A stretch of 64,000 bases of DNA from an uncultured Oscillospiraceae bacterium (GTDB lineage: Bacteria > Bacillota > Clostridia > Oscillospirales > Acutalibacteraceae), in the NCBI GenBank assembly GCA_900541905.1, contig UQLQ01000003.1:84709-148708 (forward strand), read 5' to 3'. The notes below the pieces were generated by a model. It had not been told where the DNA came from. It saw nothing but the letters and a program-made list of their open reading frames with translations, and made no database searches. The translations under genes were made by a program, and so were the position numbers. This document shows, piece after piece, positions 58,075-64,000 of the stretch (position 1 is its first letter; every line of letters begins with the position of its first letter).

Positions 58075-59439
58075 TCATGGTCTTTCCTTTAAATCTTGAT
58101 AAGGTCTATGTTCAGCGATATTCATATATGCAGGACGAATAATCTTACTATTATTCAACAACTCTTCTATTCTGTGAGCACTCCAGCCTGCAATACGTGC
58201 AATTGCAAACAATGGAGTGTACAGCTCTGCCGGTAAATCCAGCATACTATAAATAAAGCCACTGTAAAAATCAACATTGGCACTAACACCCTTATAAATT
58301 CTGCGCTCTTTCGAAATTACCTCCGGCGCTAATCTTTCTACCATACTATACAAAGCATATTCTTTTTGGCGGCCCTTTTCTTCAGACAATCCTTTTACAA
58401 ACTGACCTAATAATTTTGCTCTCGGGTCAGACAAAGAATATACCGCATGCCCCATACCGTAAATAAGTCCTGTTTTATCAAAGCCTTGTTTACGCAGCAA
58501 AGACACCAAATAGTTTTTTACCTCTTCTTCATCGGCCCAGTCTTTTACTGTTTGTTTCATATCCTCAAACATCTGAGTTACTTTAATATTGGCACCGCCA
58601 TGTTTTGGTCCCTTTAAAGAACCCAAAGCCGCTGCAATTGCTGAATATGTATCCGTTCCGGATGAAGATACCACATGTGTAGTAAAGGTAGAGTTATTAC
58701 CTCCTCCATGCTCTGCATGAAGGACAAGAGCAAGGTCCAATACACGGGCTTCCATTTTTGTATATTTGCTGTCAGGTCTTAACAAATGCAAAATATTTTC
58801 CGCTGTAGAAAGATGTGGCTGCGGAGCATGAATAATTAAGCTCTGATCTCCATGATAATGGCGATAACAATTATAACCATACACTGCCAATACAGGAAAC
58901 AACGCAATTAACTGCATACATTGTGCCAATACATTTGGAATAGATGTGTCATTCGGTAAATCATCATATGCATATAAAGTAAGCACACTTCTTGCCAAAG
59001 CATTCATCATATCAGAACTTGGTGCTTTCATAATGATATCGCGCACAAATGTTGTTGGCAATGTTCTGTACTTTGCTAATAAACCACGAAAATCATTTAG
59101 TTGTTTTTCATTTGGTAAGTTTCCAAATAATAATAAGTAAACTGTCTCCTCAAAGCCGAATCGCTCATCGCGCATAAAACCTGCAACAATATCTTCAACA
59201 TTGATTCCCCTGTAATATAACCTGCCTTCACACGGTACAGATTCCCCATTAATAATATCATTTGCATGTACTTCAGATATTTCAGTAAGGCCGGCCAGAA
59301 CGCCTTTACCGTTTATATCTCTAAGACCACGTTTTACTTCATACTTTGCATACAAGCTTGGGTCAATACCGCCTTTTTGTGTACATAACTTTGCCAGTTC
59401 AATTACTTCAGGGGTAATCTCTGAGTATTGATAATCCAT
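58075..59439 (-). CDS. gltA: Citrate synthase
   Basis: A 454-residue type I-like citrate synthase of the kind found in Clostridia. The catalytic residues are in EHGGGNNSTF (His), GPKHGGANIK (His) and GHAVYSLSDPRA (Asp). The N-terminal 50 residues (YEVKRGLRDINGKGVLAGLTEI) are a typical extension of this subgroup. It condenses oxaloacetate and acetyl-CoA. 2-Methylcitrate synthase activity cannot be ruled out. GGAAGAGG precedes the start. It stands alone. Confidence 0.94.
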   Translation of the reverse strand: MDYQYSEITPEVIELAKLCTQKGGIDPSLYAKYEVKRGLRDINGKGVLAGLTEISEVHANDIINGESVPCEGRLYYRGINVEDIVAGFMRDERFGFEETVYLLLFGNLPNEKQLNDFRGLLAKYRTLPTTFVRDIIMKAPSSDMMNALARSVLTLYAYDDLPNDTSIPNVLAQCMQLIALFPVLAVYGYNCYRHYHGDQSLIIHAPQPHLSTAENILHLLRPDSKYTKMEARVLDLALVLHAEHGGGNNSTFTTHVVSSSGTDTYSAIAAALGSLKGPKHGGANIKVTQMFEDMKQTVKDWADEEEVKNYLVSLLRKQGFDKTGLIYGMGHAVYSLSDPRAKLLGQFVKGLSEEKGRQKEYALYSMVERLAPEVISKERRIYKGVSANVDFYSGFIYSMLDLPAELYTPLFAIARIAGWSAHRIEELLNNSKIIRPAYMNIAEHRPYQDLKERP

Positions 59440-59674
59440 AATTTCTACCTCTTCCTATGTGTAATCTTGTTTCTAATAAAAGTACCTCTCTTTTCAATTT
59501 TTTATGGAATGAATATATAAAAAATTTTACTATTTTATCCGCACTTATATGTTCTCAATTATACCATAAAACACAATTCTTAACAAGCTACAAAATTGTT
59601 AAATATTTATAAAAATACATCCATATATGTAAAACGCATATATATATTCCCCAATTTTGTATACATTATAACGC
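59440..59674. other. AT-rich intergenic region upstream of citrate synthase gene
   Basis: About 235 very AT-rich bases that must contain the citrate synthase promoter. I see no gene or clear structured element. Confidence 0.5.
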
Positions 59675-59708
59675 AAAAAAGCGTATTCCTTCATTATAAG
59701 GAATACGC
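59675..59708 (-). terminator. Terminator after mtnN
   Basis: 11-bp stem GCGTATTCCTT (59681-59691) with AAGGAATACGC (59698-59708), followed on the minus strand by TTTTTT. Confidence 0.9.
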
Positions 59709-59724
59709 ATCTTTTTCCTATATT

Positions 59725-60417
59725 TTATACTAACACAGGGAGAACTTCACACAATAATTGGATAGATTTTTCTGCTGCCACAGCGGCAAACTGTTCAAAG
59801 GATATGTTGGCAGCTTCATCTGCATTATCGGAAATGGCGCGAATTACAACAAAATCAATATCATTCATATAACAAACTTGAGCAATACTGCCACCTTCCA
59901 TTTCACACGCAATGGCCTGAAATTGATTAGAAACCTCTTTTAATTTATCAGATTGTCCAATAAATTGATCTCCTGTTGCAATAATACCAATATGTACTGC
60001 CCCCTGATACGTGTGTTTTGCTTTTTCCACTACCAGATTCACCAATTTTTCCGTCGCAGGAATCGTGATTAAATTAATTCCGGAAATAAAGCCCTTTGGA
60101 TCTCCTACTGCACTGGTATCCATATCATGTTGTACCAACCCTCTGGAGACAACTACGTCTCCTACGGATACACCTTTGCCGATGCCCCCTGCGACTCCCG
60201 TATTAATAATTGCCTTTGGTCGATACATCAGAGCCATAATTTGCGCACATATTGCTGCATTTACTTTACCTACTCCGCTACGTGCTACTACACACGGAAC
60301 ACCCTGAATGGTTCCTTTATAAAAATCAATTGTTCCAATGGTTTCTACTTCTGCATTCTGCATACGCTCTTTCAAACCATTCACTTCCATATCCATAGCC
60401 CCGATAATTCCTATCAT
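59725..60417 (-). CDS. mtnN: 5'-methylthioadenosine/S-adenosylhomocysteine nucleosidase
   Basis: A 230-residue nucleosidase that cleaves MTA and SAH to adenine and a thioribose product in the SAM recycling route. Features: IGIIGAMDMEV at the start, the catalytic-loop NTGVAGGIG, IATGDQFIG, CEMEGGSIAQVCY with the substrate glutamates, and the catalytic aspartate in RAISDNADE. Full length. GGAGGATTCATCAT precedes the start. Confidence 0.96.
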   Translation of the reverse strand: MIGIIGAMDMEVNGLKERMQNAEVETIGTIDFYKGTIQGVPCVVARSGVGKVNAAICAQIMALMYRPKAIINTGVAGGIGKGVSVGDVVVSRGLVQHDMDTSAVGDPKGFISGINLITIPATEKLVNLVVEKAKHTYQGAVHIGIIATGDQFIGQSDKLKEVSNQFQAIACEMEGGSIAQVCYMNDIDFVVIRAISDNADEAANISFEQFAAVAAEKSIQLLCEVLPVLV

Positions 60418-60540
60418 ATGATGAATCCTCCGTAAATATCTGTTTTTTCGATTTTATCATATTTATGAGCAGAATACAACGATGAACCATTACATAAAAA
60501 AATCACTTAGATAGTGATTCTTTTTTATTAGAATATTTTC

Positions 60541-61128
60541 TTAATAATAACGCACCACGGAAACTACTTTTCCTAAAATGATAACCTCTTTTGCATAAAT
60601 TGGTTCAAATGCATCATTTTCCGGTTGTAGTCGAACGCAATCTGTTTCTCTATACAAACGTTTTACTGTAGCTTCATCTTCAATTAAGGCAACAACAATA
60701 TCTCCATCACGGGCAGTGGGAGTTCGTTCTACTACAACATAGTCACCATCTAGAATACCTGCATTTTTCATACTTTCACCTTGTACGGTTAATGCAAATA
60801 GCTCCCGTCCTCTTTGTTGACCAGCAGAAATTGGCAGATATCCTTGTACCTCCTCTACAGCCAAAATTGGAAGTCCTGCTGTAACCTTACCCAAAATAGG
60901 CACTTGTGCTGCTTGTTCACAACCTTCAATATGAATGGCTCTGTTTAACCCTGCATCACGTGAGATATAACCTAAATTTTCTAACGCTTTTAAGTGGGCA
61001 TGCACAGTGGAAGTAGATTTTAATCCTGTAGCAGCACAAATTTCTCGTACGGATGGAGGGATTCCATATTGAGAACGATCCTTTAAAAAGTCATATATCT
61101 TCTGTTGGCTCTTGGTCAATGGTTTCAT
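60541..61128 (-). CDS. lexA: LexA SOS repressor
   Basis: A 195-residue repressor. The winged HTH is at 1-65 (KSQQKIYDFLKDRSQYGIPP, STSTVHAHLKALENLGYI), the self-cleavage site is A84-G85 (KVTAGLPI), and the Ser-Lys dyad is S119 (VQGESM) and K156 (DEATVKRLY). It represses DNA damage genes until RecA stimulates its cleavage. The start at 61128 follows AAGGAGGATTATTTAC. A LexA-like site lies 58 bases upstream. Confidence 0.97.
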   Translation of the reverse strand: MKPLTKSQQKIYDFLKDRSQYGIPPSVREICAATGLKSTSTVHAHLKALENLGYISRDAGLNRAIHIEGCEQAAQVPILGKVTAGLPILAVEEVQGYLPISAGQQRGRELFALTVQGESMKNAGILDGDYVVVERTPTARDGDIVVALIEDEATVKRLYRETDCVRLQPENDAFEPIYAKEVIILGKVVSVVRYY

Positions 61129-61185
61129 GTAAATAATCCTCCTTGATTCGGATAATGTAATCATACCATATATATACCAAAAAAA

Positions 61186-61199
61186 CAAACAAATGTTTG
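61186..61199 (-). promoter_or_regulatory. Putative LexA (SOS) box
   Basis: CAAACATTTGTTTG on the minus strand, similar to the Gram-positive box CGAACATATGTTCG (11 of 14). It is 58 bases upstream of lexA, which fits autoregulation. The half-sites read AAAC rather than GAAC. Confidence 0.5.
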
Positions 61200-61272
61200 A
61201 TATTTTGAAATTTTATTTACAAAATCACTTTACTCTATTCACAGAGTTGTAACAACTCGCCCCATTTTCTCG

Positions 61273-61397
61273 TTATAATATAAGTGTACAGAGGAAAGGA
61301 AGCCGCAACCATTCTTTTCGTACATTCTACACTCCTCAATCAAATAACCTTTCAAGCTAACGAGAATGAACCGAATCTATACGATTCGGTTTTTCTC
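61273..61397 (+). ncRNA. Probable small RNA, unit 1 of a tandem pair
   Basis: A -10 element TATAAT at 61273-61278 is followed by about 110 bases with CCGCAACC, TTTTC, ACTCCTCAATCAAA and AAGCTAAC, ending in a terminator (ACCGAATC/GATTCGGT stem at 61369-61391, then TTTTC). The same ordered blocks recur in unit 2. The C/T-rich CTCCTC could pair with ribosome binding sites. No credible ORF. Confidence 0.6.
61369..61396 (+). terminator. Terminator of small RNA unit 1
   Basis: 9-bp stem AACCGAATC (61369-61377) with GATTCGGTT (61383-61391) and a 5-base loop, followed by TTTCTC. Confidence 0.8.
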
Positions 61398-61471
61398 TTT
61401 CCGGGTTTCCATGGAATGTTTACAAATGAATGTAAAACTATTCATAACTTCGTCACAATATCATTTTATAA

Positions 61472-61582
61472 TAATATTGTAGTTAAAGGTAGACCGCAAC
61501 TATCTTTTCTACCTCCCATTCTTCTCAATCAAAATTTTAAGCTAACAGAAAACGTCCAAAGATTTTACTTTGGACGTTTTCT
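61472..61582 (+). ncRNA. Probable small RNA, unit 2 of a tandem pair
   Basis: A TATAATA -10 sequence near 61467 is followed by ACCGCAACTATC, TTTTCTACCTCCC, TTCTCAATCAAAA, TTAAGCTAAC, in the same order as unit 1, and then a 13-bp terminator stem. ACCTCCC is complementary to a GGAGGT ribosome binding site. Function unknown; this is a duplicate of unit 1 by sequence and layout. Confidence 0.6.
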
Positions 61583-61583
61583 T
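61549..61583. terminator. Terminator of small RNA unit 2 (bidirectional)
   Basis: 13-bp perfect stem AAAACGTCCAAAG (61549-61561) with CTTTGGACGTTTT (61568-61580) and a 6-base loop. It also ends the convergent gene at 61585. Confidence 0.88.
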
Positions 61584-61584
61584 G

Positions 61585-61887
61585 TTATTTTTTTATATCT
61601 TCACCTGGAGCAATTACAGTTGTAGGCTCTTCATTTAAATTATCCTCGGACTCTTCTTCTACATTGTTTTCTACAGATTCTGTAGTTTGTTCCTCTGGAG
61701 AAGATGATTCTATTGAAATAAAATCGTCTTTTTCCTCTCTATACTGATTGCGATAACGGTAATTATCACGATACACTGCATCAGACTGATCGTTCCTATC
61801 TCTTTTAGAAATTGCTTTTGTGGAAACTACAACACCGCATAACAAAATAAGCAGAATGATACTTCCTATAAAAATTGCCACAATCAT
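61585..61887 (-). CDS. Small membrane protein with acidic tail
   Basis: A 100-residue protein: one N-terminal membrane helix (MIVAIFIGSIILLILLCGVVVS), a basic/tyrosine-rich stretch (YRDNYRYRNQYREEK), then a very acidic, Ser/Thr/Glu-rich tail. No domain recognised. Only a weak GGGTG precedes the ATG at 61887. It is convergent with the small RNA pair and is opposite in strand to the SDR gene. Confidence 0.6.
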   Translation of the reverse strand: MIVAIFIGSIILLILLCGVVVSTKAISKRDRNDQSDAVYRDNYRYRNQYREEKDDFISIESSSPEEQTTESVENNVEEESEDNLNEEPTTVIAPGEDIKK

Positions 61888-62109
61888 CACCCAATCATTA
61901 TTTCATAATAATATCATGTCCTTTTGAAGTATAAAATAAAACATTTTACTGGAGCAATTTTTAGCAACTTTGATTATTTTTTAACAATTTTCACATAAAA
62001 ATAATAAAAACACTCTATTTTATGTATATTTTTGTTATAAAGTCCTATAGATTTGTGATTGATAAACGTGCTATACTGTTTCACAATAAATCAAAAAGGA
62101 GAAAACATC

Positions 62110-62874
62110 ATGGGACGATTTACCAATAAAACAGTTATTATTACAGGCGGTGCCCGCGGGATTGGATATGGCATTGCAACTGCATTTGCAAAAGAAGGAG
62201 CTAATCTTGTTCTAACCAGTATTGTACAGGAAGAATTGAATCATGCAAAACAAACATTGGAAGAAGAATACGGTGTAAAAGTGTTAGCACTGTATGCAGA
62301 TGGGGGAGATTATTCCCAAGTACAGACTGCAGTTAAAAATACCGTTGATGCATTTGGAGGAATAGATGTTTTGATTAATAACGCGCAGGCCTCTAAATCC
62401 GGTGTCTTATTTGCAGACCATTCCGTAGAAGATTTTAAATTAGCAATTCACTCTGGGCTATATGCTGCATTCTACTACATGAAAGAGTGTTTTCCGTACT
62501 TAAAACAAAGCAAACAACCCAGAGTAATCAATTTTGCATCAGCTGCAGGGATATATGGCAACATGGGACAAACTTCCTATGCAGCAGCAAAAGAAGGTAT
62601 TCGAGGTATGTCACGCGTAGCAGCACGTGAATGGGGAGAACTTGGGATTACCGTAAATATAATATGTCCATTGGCTATGACAGAACAATTGGCAAAATGG
62701 GCTGAGGCAGAACCGGAAATGGCAAAAGCAAATTTAAAAAACATAGTATTAGGGCGCTACGGAGACCCTGAAAAGGATATTGGACGTACTTGTCTATTCC
62801 TCGCCTCGGAAGATGCATCTTATATTACCGGTCAAACCATACATGTTGATGGCGGTGGTGGAATCAGACCATAA
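62110..62874 (+). CDS. Short-chain dehydrogenase/reductase
   Basis: A 254-residue SDR. The cofactor motif is TGGARGIGYGIA, the NNAQAS element stands for NNAG, and the catalytic residues are the serine in NFASAAG and Tyr/Lys in SYAAAKEG. The C-terminus (ITGQTIHVDGGGGIRP) is typical of classical SDRs. The substrate is unknown; FabG-like or sugar/steroid dehydrogenases are possible. The start at 62110 follows AAAAAGGAGAAAACATC; the frame upstream to 62059 has no ribosome binding site. Confidence 0.92.
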   Translation: MGRFTNKTVIITGGARGIGYGIATAFAKEGANLVLTSIVQEELNHAKQTLEEEYGVKVLALYADGGDYSQVQTAVKNTVDAFGGIDVLINNAQASKSGVLFADHSVEDFKLAIHSGLYAAFYYMKECFPYLKQSKQPRVINFASAAGIYGNMGQTSYAAAKEGIRGMSRVAAREWGELGITVNIICPLAMTEQLAKWAEAEPEMAKANLKNIVLGRYGDPEKDIGRTCLFLASEDASYITGQTIHVDGGGGIRP

Positions 62875-62900
62875 ACAAATAAATTGAATATTTTTATATG

Positions 62901-62949
62901 TGCGTAGCAAGCGGTCACCAACATAATATCTGACCTATTGCTGCGCACA
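62901..62949. repeat. Large imperfect inverted repeat downstream of SDR gene
   Basis: Arms GTGCGTAGCAA (62901-62911) and TTGCTGCGCAC (62939-62949, one mismatch) with inner GGTCA/TGACC. There is no clear T-run after it. It may serve as a weak terminator or a processed RNA end. Confidence 0.5.
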
Positions 62950-63108
62950 ATTATTATAAAAATCTTAGGAGATAAAAATTATAACCTCTCCTATCTACAA
63001 CATACATATTAATATAAATATCTATTACCTCGCATCCCGAAAAATATAATAAAACTATTTATGACTAACATTATGATAAGTGTTGAATTGTACTACACTG
63101 TTATAGAT

Positions 63109-63891
63109 TTATAAACATAAACCAAAATGCTCTTTGCATATCACTTTCAATTCAGCCTCTGTTAGATTTTCAAATACATCTATTTGCTGACCTTTTATGA
63201 TTTTAAAGGTATTACCATCAATACTTTTTCTTCCATCTATTGTCTTAATTGCAAGCATTCTATGAATTCTAAAAGGAGAATCTGGGTGTAGTTCACACCA
63301 TGTACAGGCAGGAATAAAGTCAGCAGCTATCTGCTGTTGTTCAGTAAAAGATAAAATTCTCAACCATTGTTCTTTATAGTATTCATACAAAACCCAATCA
63401 TAAAATGCTTCTTTTTCAAGCTTATAAACTTCGCCACACTGTTTCTGCACTAATCCTTCTGCTAAACGTAATGGATATTTAGGAGAACGTTGTCCAATTC
63501 CAATATCCCATATATAAGTACCATCTACAGCCTCTACTTTTAATAAGCGATGTCTCTGCATGGGTATATCATTTCCTGCATCCCGAAAAAATCTGGAAGA
63601 AAGATCTTTTACCCCAAATCCCAATGATCGCAAAAAAATTTCACTCAATCCATTTAGTTCAAAACAGAGGCCTCCTCTATACTTTGTAATGATTTTATCA
63701 TAAAGAATAGAACCGTCCAAAGAAATCATTTTATGATTCAATATATCCAAATTTTCAAATGGGATAGAAATATTATGTGCAAAACAAAGCTCTGACAACA
63801 ACTGACCATCTAATTTATGACACTTATAATCATCATAATTCAATCCAATTCTTGTAAAATAATTTATAATTTGCTTTTGATTTAAAATCAT
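63109..63891 (-). CDS. Arylamine N-acetyltransferase
   Basis: A 260-residue NAT that transfers acetyl groups from acetyl-CoA to arylamines or hydrazines. The catalytic triad is C76 (RGGLCFELN), H114 (MQRHRLL) and D129 (YIWDIGIG). The N-terminus contains SELCFAHNISIPFENLDIL, the family's hallmark. The C-terminal part is about as long as in other bacterial NATs. AGAGATGAGCC lies in front of the ATG. Confidence 0.93.
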   Translation of the reverse strand: MILNQKQIINYFTRIGLNYDDYKCHKLDGQLLSELCFAHNISIPFENLDILNHKMISLDGSILYDKIITKYRGGLCFELNGLSEIFLRSLGFGVKDLSSRFFRDAGNDIPMQRHRLLKVEAVDGTYIWDIGIGQRSPKYPLRLAEGLVQKQCGEVYKLEKEAFYDWVLYEYYKEQWLRILSFTEQQQIAADFIPACTWCELHPDSPFRIHRMLAIKTIDGRKSIDGNTFKIIKGQQIDVFENLTEAELKVICKEHFGLCL

Positions 63892-63979
63892 AATGGCTCA
63901 TCTCTTTTCCTAAATAAAGTTTTATATTTGGATTATAGCACAGTTTTATTATAAATAAAAATATTTAGTTAAGCGAATA

Positions 63980-64000
63980 AAAAAGGAGAGAGTAGAAAAC
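63980..64000 (+). promoter_or_regulatory. Ribosome binding site of a gene beyond the window
   Basis: AAAAAAGGAGAGAG near the right edge on the plus strand looks like a ribosome binding site; the start codon would lie just outside the window. Too little is visible to name the gene. Confidence 0.4.

Noticed and set aside
61284..61625. Plus-strand ORF of 113 codons across the small RNA pair
   Set aside because: It runs through two terminators and a duplicated non-coding pattern; the frame is not conserved between the two units.
1..64000. tRNA, rRNA or known riboswitch genes
   Set aside because: I looked for tRNA-like cloverleaf sequences and for common riboswitch cores in the leaders and saw none I could support by eye.

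Overview
The window comes from a low-GC, Gram-positive anaerobe of the Clostridia type. This is an inference from AT-rich chromosomal genes with strong GGAGG ribosome binding sites, frequent TTG starts, a class B sortase, LexA, a VanW/YoaR-type protein, a FtsW/RodA-PBP pair, urease, and no sign of an outer membrane. It has two compositionally different halves, with the break at about 20.6 kb.

Bases 1 to 12.6 kb are visibly GC-richer and carry the early/replication block of a tailed-phage-type prophage, all on the minus strand. In transcription order: sigma-like regulator, two small proteins, DUF2800 nuclease-like protein, DUF2815 ssDNA-binding protein, family A DNA polymerase, DUF4406-like protein, VapE-type primase/helicase, YozE-like protein, VRR-NUC nuclease, SNF2 helicase, late sigma-like regulator, HNH endonuclease, terminase small subunit, a short phage MetK, and the start of a ParB-like/DNA methylase gene cut by the window edge. 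Packaging and structural genes lie beyond the left edge, and no integrase is seen.

Bases 12.7 to 20.6 kb look like accessory cargo: a zinc-ribbon protein, a DUF3825 protein, an XRE repressor, an orphan winged-helix regulator, a decayed merR gene that keeps its 19-bp-spacer promoter, an ABC-2 type exporter, a MerR protein with two HTH domains, a serine hydrolase, and a MerR/GyrI regulator with its own 19-bp-spacer promoter.

From 20.8 kb on, the genes are ordinary chromosome: RlmD-type rRNA methylase, exported carbonic anhydrase and urease structural genes, a glycolipid-type operon (GT4 and PlsC), hydroxyacid dehydrogenase, pyridoxamine kinase, an FHA-SEDS fusion with its PBP, thioredoxin, malic enzyme, HtrA, sortase B, CinA, ThiI with a cysteine desulfurase, a UgtP-like glucosyltransferase, VanW/YoaR-like protein, GT2, NAD synthetase, citrate synthase, MTA/SAH nucleosidase, LexA, SDR and arylamine N-acetyltransferase.

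The most novel system is at 38.2-41.3 kb. An OmpR-type response regulator and its histidine kinase are followed by four tandem, separately promoted genes for 48-residue proteins that are nothing but one LysM domain without a signal peptide. A fifth, frameshifted copy sits about 16 kb away at 22.45 kb. All five LysM loci and the response-regulator gene itself have the same upstream element, TCTAAT-N5-TTTAAT, with half-sites exactly 11 bp apart and about 10 bp before a -10-like hexamer. That is the layout of a PhoB/PhoP-type activator box, so this reads as a self-regulating two-component system driving a family of LysM microproteins. Other notable points are a tandem pair of probable small RNAs beside lexA, a glutamine-type NAD synthetase that has lost its catalytic cysteine, a 56-bp perfect palindrome, and a strong terminator hairpin just before the first prophage gene.
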